A stretch of 64,000 nt of DNA from Luteitalea sp. (lineage in GTDB: Bacteria > Acidobacteriota > Vicinamibacteria > Vicinamibacterales > Vicinamibacteraceae). The stretch is from assembly GCA_009377605.1 (NCBI GenBank), contig WHTT01000032.1:1-64000 (forward strand). Reading direction: 5' to 3'. Positions 35,002-45,179 of this stretch are shown piece by piece (position 1 is the first letter of the stretch; every line of letters starts with the position of its first letter). Below the pieces are notes generated by a model. The model was not told the origin of the DNA. It worked only from the letters and a program-made list of their open reading frames with translations, and searched no databases. Both the position numbers and the translations under genes were made by a program.

Positions 35002-35567
35002 GGGGTGAGCTCCTTGGCGGCGCGCGGAGACGGCACGCGCGAGAGATGCTCTGCGTGGAAGGTGAGAGCGTCGATGTCGGCACGGACCCAGTTCTCGCGG
35101 CCGGCCGAGATGAGGTAGGAGACGACGCTGACGCTCAGGCCGATGACGGTCGCGGCAAACGCGGTCACCATGTTGCTGGCGAGCGCCGGGAGATTGCCCT
35201 CCGCCAGGCCTTGCAGTGCGTTCGCCATTGGAATCAGTGTGCCCATCAGGCCGAGCGATGGCCCGACGCGCACGGCCAGGCGCACGCGATTCACGGTGAG
35301 CCAGCGACGACGCTCGACCGCGTGGAGCACCGCTTCCAAGCGAAGGTCGACCGGCTCGATGCCGCCGGCGGCGGCGTTGTCGAGCGCGGTCCGATCGCGA
35401 TCGAGCGCGCCCCGCCTGCCACGCGTCCGGTCCCAGGACTCCCGGGCGAACGTGCCCAGCGCGACCAGCGTGGCAGCGGTGACGGCGAGTAGGCCGATGA
35501 AGACGGGCCACATCAGCACGCTGGCGACGTGGTGCAAAATCTCTCGAACGTGATCGACAGCCGACAT
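34953..35567 (-). CDS. MotA/TolQ/ExbB-type proton channel protein
   Basis: A 204-residue membrane protein. The first helix is VLMWPVFIGLLAVTAATLVA. A cytoplasmic domain is followed by two helices with the family signature: VRVGPSLGLMGTLIPMANAL and SNMVTAFAATVIGLSVSVVS. ExbB-like proteins with ExbD-like partners convert proton flow into mechanical work for TonB or related envelope machines; here the DUF2149 protein probably takes the ExbD place. The ATG at 35567 is 16 bp downstream of the receptor gene's stop. No dedicated tonB gene is present, so the complex may energise the CobN-like protein rather than the receptor. Confidence 0.87.
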   Translation of the reverse strand: MSAVDHVREILHHVASVLMWPVFIGLLAVTAATLVALGTFARESWDRTRGRRGALDRDRTALDNAAAGGIEPVDLRLEAVLHAVERRRWLTVNRVRLAVRVGPSLGLMGTLIPMANALQGLAEGNLPALASNMVTAFAATVIGLSVSVVSYLISAGRENWVRADIDALTFHAEHLSRVPSPRAAKELTPCDSSAATDLLVTTTL

Positions 35568-35583
35568 AGAAATCGATTCCGCG

Positions 35584-37868
35584 CTAATACCCGATCCGCA
35601 ACCCGGCCTGCAGCAGGCGGCCAGGATTGCGGTAATACAGGAAATACCGCTGGTCGAAGAGGTTCTCACATGTGAGGCGCAGCGACACGTGCCGGCTGAC
35701 CTCGAAGCTCGCCGCGACGTCAGCTTCGAAGAATGCCTCGTAGCTGCCGGGCACGCCAGACACGACGTCGGTGTTCGTGTCGGTGGCGAAGACGTCGGAT
35801 TGGTATCTCGCCGTGGCCGAGACGCTCCATGCAGAGACGAGGGCAGTGAGGTTCGCGCTCGCAGTATGCTGGGGGACATACGGCAGCCGCTTACCCACGC
35901 TCGCGGGCGCGAGATCGTTTCGAGTGATGATCGAGTCGGTGAACGTGTACGTGGGCCGCGCCGTTAGCCAGCTCGCTGGCCGGAGCGTCGCGCCCAGCTC
36001 TACGCCGCGTGCGCGACCGCGGCCGGCGTTCAGCAGGCGCCGCGTCTGGCCAGAGGGATCGAAGTCCAGGTCGGTCGAGCGATAGATCAAGTCGCGCACG
36101 CGATTCTCGTAGTACGACGCGTCGAGCGACATCCGGCGCACGAGCGTCTGCCGAATCCCTACGTCCCAGCTCGTCAGATGCTCCGGATCGACGTCTGGGT
36201 TGCCGAGCAGCACCAGCCCGGAGGTTTCTCGCACGTCGCGGTACAGCTCATAGACCGACGGTTGCCGGAACGCGGTCCCGGCACTGCCACGCAGGATGGT
36301 GCCGTCCTGCACGCGATAGACGGCCGAGACCTTGGCGGTGACGGCGGACGAGGTGCGATCGGGAAATGCGGTGGCGACGGTGCCGGCCTCGTTCTCGCCG
36401 TTGTAGGTGCGCCAGTAGTCGTAACGGGCGCCGAGCGTGAGCTGGACCGCATCGGAGATTCGGACGAGATCCTGAGCGTAGAGCGCCTGAGTGAAGGCCC
36501 TGCCGGTCGTGAAGCTCCCGCGCTCCTCGAGTAACTCGTCGTTGAGATAGTTCGACGTCGCGAACCCCGCCACTGTCGCGCTGTCGTAGCGTGTGTCCGT
36601 GCCCAACGTGAGCGCCTGCCGCGCCTTCCCACTCGATGACCACTGAAAGTTCGCGTACGCGCCGCGATTCTGCTGTCGTGTCTGTGTGCCGGGTCCGCTT
36701 GCGCTCGTCGCGGCCGCCCCTGGAAGCGCGTACCAATCGAGCGGGGTATCGAAGACCCCGGCCTGCATCCGCAACAGCCCGCGCGAGGAGGTGCTGTGGA
36801 GAAGCTGCCCCTGAAACAGGTTGGCCGTCCGGCCGCCACGCGCGCCCAGGAAGTTGCTCGGCGACAGCGTGAGCTGCTTCCACGCGCCGTCATCCTCGAA
36901 GACGACGTTTCCCGTGTCCAGCACGTGGCCGTCTGCTGTCTGCACCCAACTGTCGTAGGGCCCCCACGCGTAACGATTCGATTGGCGGACGTACTGGAAC
37001 GAGCTGATGTTCGCGCGCCGACCGTGTACTCGGCACGGCCCCGAACGGTGTACTGGTCGTACTCGTTGTCACCGCGCTCGCCGACGCCGTAGGTCACGCC
37101 GCCGGTGGACGTCGCGTACTGCACCATCCCGCTGGCCGATACGCCGTCGGTGGGGGTGCTGTCGGTGGCGCTCCTCAACACCGTCTGGGCGCGGTAGCCA
37201 TCTGTATGAAGCGCGCTGTAGGCGATCGTCACGCCCAGACGCTGGAAGAATCGGTCGCTGAATCGTCCCGAGGCCTGGCCGGAGCCCTGTGATCCATACT
37301 GCGCGGACGCTTCGATGGAGCGCCGATCCACGGGCCGCGTCAAGATGTTGACCAATCCGCCCATTGCATTCCCGCCGTACAGTGCAGAGAACGCGCCCCG
37401 GACCACCTCGACCCGCTCCACCTCGTCAACCGGGATCGTGGACCAGTCGACCGCGCCCGTATACGAGTTGTTCATGGGTTGACCGTCGAAGAGGATCAGC
37501 ACCCGCGACTGTCCGGTGCCGCGACCACTGAAGCCGCGCATGCCGATGCCGACCTCGCGGTCTTGAATGCCTTGCGTCCGATATGCCGCCACACCCTCGA
37601 GTCCGGACAACGCTTGATCGAGCGCGCGGACGCCGCGACGTTCGAGGTCCTGACGCGCGACCACGCTCGAGGAGGCGGGCGAGCGCTCGCTGTCAATCGC
37701 GCTCCTGGCGGCGGTCACCTCGACGTTGTCTTGCAGGCGCAGAGGGTTTTCGGGCGGCGGCGCAGTCTCCGGGCTTTCTTGTGGTTCCTCTGGAACCTGA
37801 GCGAGAAGACTGCCAGGAGTCGCAGCAACCACGACCAAAAGGATGATCTGGAGGAGATTCCAACGCAT
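35584..37868 (-). pseudogene. TonB-dependent receptor of the CobN/DUF2149 cluster, frameshifted
   Basis: ATG 37868 begins a signal peptide (MRWNLLQIILLVVVAATPGS), then QDNVEVTAARSAI and a complete plug (DEVERVEVVRGAFSALYGGN). At about 37013, in a GC-repeat (GCGCGCG), the frame is lost: after AEYTVGAR the correct continuation, NISSFQYVRQSNRYAWGPYD, lies in another frame. It runs through the whole barrel to LFDQRYFLYYRNPGRLLQAG and LRIGY at 35584. Restoring one base gives a normal receptor of about 760 residues. Position at the head of the cluster argues it imports a metal-tetrapyrrole (heme or cobalamin) for the chelatase. Pseudogene or sequencing indel. Confidence 0.85.
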
Positions 37869-38353
37869 GCGTCGATGACCGTCGCCAATCAGAAGGAGCA
37901 GGGTAGCTACTCGCGAGTCGAGCGACGGCTCTCTTTTCAATGAATGGTCGGGAGCGGGCAACGAGCAGGCGTTATTGTCCTGGCCGGTCTCATCCTGCTC
38001 CAGCGCCAGACCCATAAATCGACCGTTGCCTGAAGGTCCGCCGGTTCAAGTGTTCACACGGAAGGGATCTCAGCTTATAAATAAGCACGTCATGCGGGGA
38101 ATTCTCATCGCTGCGGCCATGTCTGCGTGCTTGCTCGCCTGTCAACGGCTCGATTGAGACGATTGACGCCCTGGTCGACCGAGCGGAGTCGCGTTGACGG
38201 CAGGCTCCTCCCCCCACTCCCAGCGGATCTTCTTCAGTCATTCTTCAGGCAGCAGATGGTAAACTACAATTCTGGTAATTCGTGCGGGCCTGCCCAATGG
38301 TGGGGACCCTTGGGCAAGGCAGGCTCTACTCCGCCGATACCACGTCTCACTTC
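37869..38353. other. Divergent intergenic region with a possible micro-lipoprotein
   Basis: Holds the promoters of two divergent TonB-receptor genes. On the plus strand, 38092-38157 encodes MRGILIAAAMSACLLACQRL plus D and a stop: a complete lipoprotein signal peptide with an LLAC lipobox but almost nothing after it. This may be the 5' stub of a lost lipoprotein or chance. No clear promoter or operator was identified. Confidence 0.35.
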
Positions 38354-40948
38354 ATGCCGATCGCCAACCGCTGGTCGAGGGTGCTTTTGTGCCTCGCGAC
38401 CTTGGTCCTTGTGTCTGGTGTGCCCGCCCGCGCTCGTGCCGCTGGCTCGCCTGCGACGCACTCTGCCCGCACCGGGAGTGTCCTGGTACAGGTGCGGGAC
38501 GTCCTGGACGGTGTGCTGCCGGGCGCCATCGTCACGGTAATCGGCCCCCGTGCCACGACTGGGATCTCGACCGTCACGAACGATGAAGGCAAGGCGCTCA
38601 TCGCGGATCTGACGCCTGGGCGCTATCGTCTGCGTATCGAGCTGCCAGACTTCGAGCCGATCGAGGTGAAAGGCGTGGCCGTTCGCCTTGGGCGTCGACC
38701 GCGCGTGTCGGTCACGCTTCCGCTCAGCGGCGTTGTCGAAGAAATCGTGGTAGAGCAAGATGAGGGCCCGCCGCGGCTGACTGACAGGTTCTCGCAGACG
38801 ATCTCGGAGGAGGAGATCGCGCAGCTTCCAGACGACCCGGACGAGATGGAAGCGCTCTTGCGCGAGCTGGCGGGCTTCGACGCCGAGCTGCGCGTCAACG
38901 GCTTCCGACGTAATGAGCTGCCGCCGAAGTCGCAGATTCACGTCATCCGCCTTCGATCCGACCCGTTTGGGCCGGACGTGCACCGCGCCGGCCGACCGCG
39001 GATCGAGGTCAGCACGACGCCGGGGGCCAGCACCTGGGAACATGATGTGGACGTGGGGTTCCGCGACCAGTCGCTCGATGCCCGTGATCCCTTCGCACGA
39101 GAGCGCGGCGTGGGCCAGACACGACGGCTGCTGTGGAGCGCGAACGGTCCGCTGGTGGAGAACCAAACGTCCATGGCGCTCAGTGCCGGGCGAACGAGTG
39201 CGTTCGACGCGCAGGACATCGTCGCGATCTCGCCAAGCGGCAAGCCGAGCGACAAGATCACGCAGGACATGCGGCGGACAGACGTCGAGATGCGTGTCGA
39301 GCACGCGCTGACGGCGTCGCACACGCTGCGTGCGGAGTATCAATGGCGCAACGCGCGGCAGAGCAACCTGGGCGTCGGCCAGCTCAACCTGCCGGAGCGC
39401 GCGTACACGAGCGAGATCCTCCAAAACGCGCTGCGGTTGTCCGACACAGGAACATTCGGCGAGCAACTGTTCAACCAATTCCGATTGGCGTACTCGTGGA
39501 ACCACGTGAACCTCCGGTCGCTGAGCGACGAGGTCACCATCAATGTGAGCAACACGTTCGTCTCGGGTGGCGCGCAGCGGGGAGGCGGATCGCACCAGGG
39601 CCTGCTGGAGATTGCCGACGACCTGGAGATCGCGCTGAACCGTCGACACAGCCTGCGTTTGGGGTTCGAAGGGGCGATGGGTGGATCTCGGATCGATCAG
39701 CGGGAGAACACCTTCGGGACGTTCACGTTCGCGAACCTGGCGATGTACGAGGCGGGCCAACCGCGCCAGTTCAGACAGCGTATCGGAGACCCGCCGATCG
39801 AGTACTCGCGGTACGAGCTCGGTTGGTACATCTACGATGAGATGACGTTCCCCAAGAACCTGAGGCTCGGTGTGGGGCTGCGCCATGAGCTCCAATCGCA
39901 GGTGGACGACTGGACGAACTTCGGTCCGCGAGCGAGCGTGGCTTGGACACCGGGCGGGAAGCAGGGTAAGACCACGCTCCACAGTGGGTTCGGTGTCTCT
40001 TACGATTGGTACGGGGCGAACATCTACGAGCAGACGCTCCGAGTCGATGGCACGCGCCAACGCGATCTCATCGTGTCGGATCCCGCCTGGCCGGATCCCT
40101 TTGCCAGCGGCGCCGAGCCCGCGGTCTCCGTGACCGGTCGGATTCAGGCGGCCGAAGCCCTGGTGATGCCGGCCACACGGCGGATCTCGGTCGGCGTCGA
40201 GCATGCGCTCACGACGGCCCTGCAGGTGCAGGTCAACGCGTTCGGCGAGGCCACCTCCAGTCGATTCCGTAGCCTGAACGTCAACCTGCCGGTCGATGGC
40301 CAGCGACCCTATCCCGAGCTTGGACAGATTACCGAGGTGCAGTCGATTGGGCGGGAAACCGATCGCGGCGTCGAGCTCAGCCTTCGGCTACACCCGCGGG
40401 AACGCCGGATGTCTGGGCTCGTCCGGTATCGATACGCCCAGACGATGAACGATGCCGACGGGCCTCTCAGCCTGCCGGCCGACCACGACGACCCCGCAGC
40501 CGACTGGGGGCCGGCGGCCGACGACGTCCGGCACCGGATCTTCGGTGACGTGACGTTGCGGCTCCCGTATCGGCTCGGCGCTGCGGTCACGGAAACGGTC
40601 AATTCCTCGGCGCCCTACACGATCACGACGGGCTTCGACGAGAACCGCGACACCGTGGTGAACGACCGGCCATCAGGCGTGGGCCGAAACAGCGAGCGGG
40701 GATCGTGGCAACGGAACACTGACCTTCGACTGCACTGGCGCAGCGATGACATCCCTGCGTCGCGACGCGGCGGCACCGGCACGCATGGGGCGCGCCGCGG
40801 CGTCGAGCTGTATATCGACGTCCAGAATCTCTTCAACACGACCAACTTCACTGGCTACAGCGGCGTGATGACATCGCCGTCCTTCGGTCACCCCACAGCT
40901 GCTGCGAGCGGCCGTCGCCTGGAGCTCGGCACGCGCGTATTCTTCTGA
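38354..40948 (+). CDS. TonB-dependent receptor-like protein with carboxypeptidase-regulatory domain
   Basis: About 864 residues. The ATG at 38354 starts the signal peptide (RVLLCLATLVLVSGVPARAR); the frame extends to 38282 without a better signal. A CarboxypepD_reg domain follows (SVLVQVRDVLDGVLPGAIVT, then YRLRIELPDFEPIEVKGVAV). The plug-like section is atypical: after ISEEEIAQLPDDPDEMEALL it reads LRVNGFRRNELPPKSQIHVI and lacks the usual RGA-x-YG motif. A large barrel ends in GTRVFF. This pattern matches Oar/OmpA-related receptors of Acidobacteriota. It is divergent from the hmu-like receptor and may share regulation with it; ligand unknown. Confidence 0.82.
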   Translation: MPIANRWSRVLLCLATLVLVSGVPARARAAGSPATHSARTGSVLVQVRDVLDGVLPGAIVTVIGPRATTGISTVTNDEGKALIADLTPGRYRLRIELPDFEPIEVKGVAVRLGRRPRVSVTLPLSGVVEEIVVEQDEGPPRLTDRFSQTISEEEIAQLPDDPDEMEALLRELAGFDAELRVNGFRRNELPPKSQIHVIRLRSDPFGPDVHRAGRPRIEVSTTPGASTWEHDVDVGFRDQSLDARDPFARERGVGQTRRLLWSANGPLVENQTSMALSAGRTSAFDAQDIVAISPSGKPSDKITQDMRRTDVEMRVEHALTASHTLRAEYQWRNARQSNLGVGQLNLPERAYTSEILQNALRLSDTGTFGEQLFNQFRLAYSWNHVNLRSLSDEVTINVSNTFVSGGAQRGGGSHQGLLEIADDLEIALNRRHSLRLGFEGAMGGSRIDQRENTFGTFTFANLAMYEAGQPRQFRQRIGDPPIEYSRYELGWYIYDEMTFPKNLRLGVGLRHELQSQVDDWTNFGPRASVAWTPGGKQGKTTLHSGFGVSYDWYGANIYEQTLRVDGTRQRDLIVSDPAWPDPFASGAEPAVSVTGRIQAAEALVMPATRRISVGVEHALTTALQVQVNAFGEATSSRFRSLNVNLPVDGQRPYPELGQITEVQSIGRETDRGVELSLRLHPRERRMSGLVRYRYAQTMNDADGPLSLPADHDDPAADWGPAADDVRHRIFGDVTLRLPYRLGAAVTETVNSSAPYTITTGFDENRDTVVNDRPSGVGRNSERGSWQRNTDLRLHWRSDDIPASRRGGTGTHGARRGVELYIDVQNLFNTTNFTGYSGVMTSPSFGHPTAAASGRRLELGTRVFF

Positions 40949-41235
40949 TGCTGATGCCCTATCCGGCTATGCGATTCTGCAGCTCCTGCGCACGTGCCTG
41001 CAGCCGCGTCGCGTGAAAATCCGTTCGGTTCTGCAGGGCAGCCCGAACCTAGCACAGCCCTCCGCGGACGCGCCGGTGCCGGGACTGCGCAGAACCACGC
41101 GATGTGTGCGGTACGCTCTCGTGATTACTTGGACAATCCTACAGCACAGCACTTGGGCCAGAATGAGGAGACGCGCCTTGACCGCGGCGAGCACAGGCGT
41201 ATCATCTCGCTGCCGCCGACTGACCGAACCGCTAG

Positions 41236-42651
41236 GTGAATACGATGAGACTACTCAACCGTATAACTCTCAACATCCTATTACTAATAGGAGCGTTTCA
41301 CATCGCGGCGGCTGAAGGCCGGTTCGTCCAAGAGCATCAGACATCACCTAACATCATTCTTCTGGTAACCGACGATCAACGGTGGGATACGCTCGGAGCT
41401 TATGGAAATGCTGTTATTCGGACTCCGAATATCGATCGACTCGCCGTGGAGGGCGTTCTCTTCGAGAACATGTTCGTGACTACCTCCATCTGCGCACCGA
41501 GCCGGGCAACGATCATGACCGGTCAATACCCGAGCCGCCATCGTGTGCATGATTTCAAGACAAGCCTGACCCGCGAACAACTGCAGCAAACGTATATGGG
41601 TCAGCTGAAAGACGCCGGATACGAAATTGGATTCATCGGCAAGTGGGGGGTTGGCACCCCGCCGGAAGATTTCCTGGATTATGACAAGACGTTTCCGGGA
41701 CAGGGTCAATATTTTCATCAGATCAATGAGATCAATGGAGAAGAGCGTCATCTGACCGGTCTGATAGGCGATCAGGCGCTTGAATTCTTGGATCAAAGCT
41801 CCTCTGAAATGCCGTTCATGCTGTCCATTAGCTTCAAAGCGGCTCATGTTCAGGACTCCTATGACGTCAGCGGCGATCTTTATCAATACGATCCGGCCCT
41901 GAGCGATCTCTATCGAGATGTCGAGATCCCGATGCCGGAGAAGTCCGATCCGAAATACTTTGAGCAACTGCCGGAGTTCTTGAAGAACTCGGAGAACAGG
42001 GCGCGTTGGGCGGTTCGTTTCTGGGGGCCGGAACGAGCGCAGGAAAGTCTGAAAGGCTATTACCGCTTGATCAGCGGTGTGGACCAGCAGGTCGGCCGCA
42101 TTCGAGAAAAGCTAGAAGCCAAGGGTCTGGCTGAGGATACCATCATCATCTTCACTTCGGAGAACGGGATGTTCATGGGGGAATATGGATTCACGGGCAA
42201 ATGGTACCCTCACGAAGAATCCCTTCGGATCCCGTTGATCGTGCATGATCCGCGGCTCGAAAGATCTCAGCGAGGTCGAAGGCTCGACGAAATGGTCCTG
42301 ACGCTGGATATGGCGCCAACGATTCTGGACTTGGCAGGTGTCGACAACCGGGCAGCCATGCAAGGGCGCAGTCTGGTCCCGTTGCTCGATGATGAGAAGG
42401 CAGAGTGGCGCACGGAATTCTTCTACGAGCATCTGTTCGAGCATCCCAAGATTCCTGCCACTGAAGCGATCAGAACCGAGCGCTGGAAATATATCCGGTA
42501 TGTCGATCAGGATCCGATATATGAGCAGCTATTTGATTTGCAGACCGATCCGAATGAAGTAGAAGACCTGATGCTCACGGACGGGCACGACGAGACAAAA
42601 GAAGAAATGCGCCGCAAATGGAAAGAGTGGCACGCGAAGGTGCGGGAATAA
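41236..42651 (+). CDS. Type I sulfatase, secreted, low-G+C gene
   Basis: A 471-residue arylsulfatase-family enzyme with a signal peptide (LLNRITLNILLLIGAFHIAA). Metal ligands are in IILLVTDDQRWDTLGAYGN, and the formylglycine motif is CAPSR with Cys86 (counted from GTG 41236; an ATG at 41245 is an alternative start). FIGKWGVGTPPEDF and IIIFTSENGMFMGEYGFTGK supply further active-site residues. It would cleave sulfate esters from extracellular glycans after maturation by a formylglycine-generating enzyme, which is not in this window. Codon use is visibly more AT-rich than in all neighbours, with many AAT, GAA and ATT codons. This suggests acquisition from another lineage. The ADOP gene starts 18 bp downstream. 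Confidence 0.92.
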   Translation: MNTMRLLNRITLNILLLIGAFHIAAAEGRFVQEHQTSPNIILLVTDDQRWDTLGAYGNAVIRTPNIDRLAVEGVLFENMFVTTSICAPSRATIMTGQYPSRHRVHDFKTSLTREQLQQTYMGQLKDAGYEIGFIGKWGVGTPPEDFLDYDKTFPGQGQYFHQINEINGEERHLTGLIGDQALEFLDQSSSEMPFMLSISFKAAHVQDSYDVSGDLYQYDPALSDLYRDVEIPMPEKSDPKYFEQLPEFLKNSENRARWAVRFWGPERAQESLKGYYRLISGVDQQVGRIREKLEAKGLAEDTIIIFTSENGMFMGEYGFTGKWYPHEESLRIPLIVHDPRLERSQRGRRLDEMVLTLDMAPTILDLAGVDNRAAMQGRSLVPLLDDEKAEWRTEFFYEHLFEHPKIPATEAIRTERWKYIRYVDQDPIYEQLFDLQTDPNEVEDLMLTDGHDETKEEMRRKWKEWHAKVRE

Positions 42652-42669
42652 CGGATCGGAGGAGACGTC

Positions 42670-45171
42670 ATGGATGCGCTCGTGCGCGATGTGAGGCAAG
42701 CCCTCCGGCTGTTGGCCGGCAATCGCGGTTTCGCAGCGGCCGCGCTAGTCACGATTGCTCTTGGCGTGGGCGGCACAGCGGCCGTGTTCTCGGTGGTTTA
42801 TGGCGTGCTGCTACGCCCCCTACCGTATCCGGCGCCGGAGCGGCTCGTGCGGCTGTGGGAAGTGCATCCGGGAGCCCGCGCCCCGATTCCAGGCGAGCGT
42901 CTCAGTCATCTGACGTATCACGCATGGTCGCGGTCGTCAGAGAGCCTGCAGGACATCGCGGCCTTCCACGGCGCTGATTACACTGTAACGGGACTCGGAG
43001 ACACACAGCGATTTCGCGGCACGCGGGTGACGCCCTCGTTGTTCCGTGTGCTTCGCGTGTCGCCCGCTCTGGGCCGCTTCTTCAGCGAGGACGACGCGAG
43101 AGAGGGGGCAGCGCCGGTCGTGGTGCTCGGACACGCCATGTGGCGTGAACGCTTCGGTCGCGATCCCGCGGTTCTTGGGAGGACGCTCACGATCGACGAT
43201 GAGGATCATCGGATCATCGGGATCGCACCGCCTGGTTTCGCGTTCCCGCAACGGGAAGTTGGCCTGCGCGACGACCGGCGCGAGATCACGTTCTACACGC
43301 CGCTCGCCGTCCCAAAGGTGGAACCAGAGGCAAACACGATTCACGTCGTCGGCGCCATCGGGCGGCTGAAAGCCGGCGTGACCATGGCGCAAGCCGAGGC
43401 CGAGGGCACGGCGTACGCCCGAAGCGTCGAGCGCCCTTGGGTTGCCGACATGCAGTTCAGCAAGGGAGGGCCGGTCGAGGCACGGGTCCGCTCGATCGTG
43501 GACCAAATGACGATGAGCGTGCGGCCCGCGCTGCTCGTGCTGGCGGCGGCAATTGGGCTGGTACTGTTGATCGCCTGTGCCAACGTGGCAAACCTGTTCC
43601 TGTCGCGAAACTCTGACCGCGCACGCGAGCTGGCTGTTCGCGCCGCGCTTGGGGCGGAACGCGCGCGACTAATACGGCAGCTCCTGACCGAGAGCCTCGT
43701 GATCTCGCTCATCGGCGGTGTCGTGGGCATGTTCCTCGGATGGGCGCTTACCGCCACCGTGCCGCTGCTGGCGCCAGCGGACTTCCCGCGCCTCGAGGAG
43801 GTCCATGTGGACCTGTGGTTCCTCACCGTCGCCGCCCTGGCAGCCGTCTTCGTTGGCGTGGTCTCCGGCGCCACGCCTGCGTTCCGGAGCTCGCGTGTCG
43901 ATCTGTCCGCGTCGATGCAAGCCGGCGGTGCACGCAGCGTCGGCACCCCGGGCGCACGTATGCGCCGGGCGCTTCTCGTGATCGAGGCCGCGCTGGCGGT
44001 TGTGCTGCTCGTCGGAGCGGCGCTCCTCGCACGCAGCTTCGTCGAGCTCGTCCAGACGGATGCGGGCTACGACTCGGCGAACGTGCTCACGGCCGATCTC
44101 CACTTGAGTGAAGCCGCCAACACTCGAGAGGACGCAGAAGAGGAACAGGATGCGCGGATGTCCCAGCTCACGATTTCCACCTTGGAGCGCTTACGCGCGA
44201 TACCGAGCGTGCGCGCGGCTGGTGCCGGCACCATGGCGCCGTTTGGCGGCGCGATCTCTAGCTCCGGCTTCGACCTGCCGGGAATGACGACGGCTGATGG
44301 CAAGGGCGTGAGAGCGCAAGCCCACCATGCCGTGATCACACCCGGTTACGCGGAGGCCCTGGGCATGCGGCTAACCGAGGGTCGGTTCATCCGGGACCAG
44401 GACATGACATCGCCCATCTGCGCGATGCTGGTGAACGAGACGTTCGCGAAGACCTACTTCACCGATGGCAAGCCGGTGACCGGCCGGAGGTTCGTAGGCA
44501 TGTTCCCAAAGTGGTTCGGAAGGGATGACGCCGTCGTCGAGGTCGTCGGTGTCGTGGAAGACGTGTCGCCTGCGGCGGTGGATGCACCGCCGTACCCGCA
44601 CATCTATACCGCGTACGGCGACGGTATGAATATCGGGGGCACGATCATCGTGAAAGCAGAGCGCGATCCAGCGTCGATCGCGCCGCTCCTGCGGGGAGTC
44701 GTGCGGCAACTGGAGCCCAACGCGACGCTCAATCGGCTGGGGCCCTTGGCCGCCAAGATGTCCGCGTCGGTCGGTGAGCCACGCTTTGCCATGTTCGTCC
44801 TCGTTGCGTTCGCGGTACTGGCATTAGCGCTGGCCAGCGTCGGCCTGTACGGCGTTCTCTCCTACAACGTCGCGCAGCGCCGCCGCGAGATCGGGGTGCG
44901 CGCCGCCCTCGGCGCGACGCGTGGTGATCTCATCAGGATGGTGCTCCGTGAGGGGCTCACCGTCACAGTGCTTGGCCTGCTGGTGGGCATCGCCGTCGCG
45001 GCCTTCGCCACTCGAGCGATGGCCAGCATCTTGTTCGGCGTAGCGCCACTGGATCAGGTGGCGTTCAGTCTCGGTGCGCTCCTGCTCTTGGGCGTGGCGT
45101 GCGCCGCCTGCCTGATTCCTGCACGCCGCGCGGCGGGCATCGATCCCGCCGAGGCGCTTCGCGCGGAATGA
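42670..45171 (+). CDS. ADOP-family ABC permease (no prefix domain)
   Basis: An 833-residue member of the ADOP family. The first helix region is IALGVGGTAAVFSVVYGVLL. The first periplasmic domain has GIAPPGFAFPQREVGL, the central helices IACANVANLFLSRNSDRARE, and the C-terminal cluster LYGVLSYNVAQRRREIGVRA. The ATG is preceded by GGAGGAG, giving an unambiguous start. The upstream sulfatase ends 18 bp before it on the same strand, so they may be co-transcribed although their base composition differs. No ATPase is adjacent; the transported substrate is unknown. Confidence 0.92.
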   Translation: MDALVRDVRQALRLLAGNRGFAAAALVTIALGVGGTAAVFSVVYGVLLRPLPYPAPERLVRLWEVHPGARAPIPGERLSHLTYHAWSRSSESLQDIAAFHGADYTVTGLGDTQRFRGTRVTPSLFRVLRVSPALGRFFSEDDAREGAAPVVVLGHAMWRERFGRDPAVLGRTLTIDDEDHRIIGIAPPGFAFPQREVGLRDDRREITFYTPLAVPKVEPEANTIHVVGAIGRLKAGVTMAQAEAEGTAYARSVERPWVADMQFSKGGPVEARVRSIVDQMTMSVRPALLVLAAAIGLVLLIACANVANLFLSRNSDRARELAVRAALGAERARLIRQLLTESLVISLIGGVVGMFLGWALTATVPLLAPADFPRLEEVHVDLWFLTVAALAAVFVGVVSGATPAFRSSRVDLSASMQAGGARSVGTPGARMRRALLVIEAALAVVLLVGAALLARSFVELVQTDAGYDSANVLTADLHLSEAANTREDAEEEQDARMSQLTISTLERLRAIPSVRAAGAGTMAPFGGAISSSGFDLPGMTTADGKGVRAQAHHAVITPGYAEALGMRLTEGRFIRDQDMTSPICAMLVNETFAKTYFTDGKPVTGRRFVGMFPKWFGRDDAVVEVVGVVEDVSPAAVDAPPYPHIYTAYGDGMNIGGTIIVKAERDPASIAPLLRGVVRQLEPNATLNRLGPLAAKMSASVGEPRFAMFVLVAFAVLALALASVGLYGVLSYNVAQRRREIGVRAALGATRGDLIRMVLREGLTVTVLGLLVGIAVAAFATRAMASILFGVAPLDQVAFSLGALLLLGVACAACLIPARRAAGIDPAEALRAE

Positions 45172-45179
45172 AGGAGTTG

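Noticed and set aside
38264-40204. A 646-codon open frame on the minus strand opposite the receptor-like gene
   Set aside because: It mirrors the high-G+C codon pattern of the plus-strand receptor, has no recognisable domain, and the plus-strand protein has a clear signal peptide and barrel.
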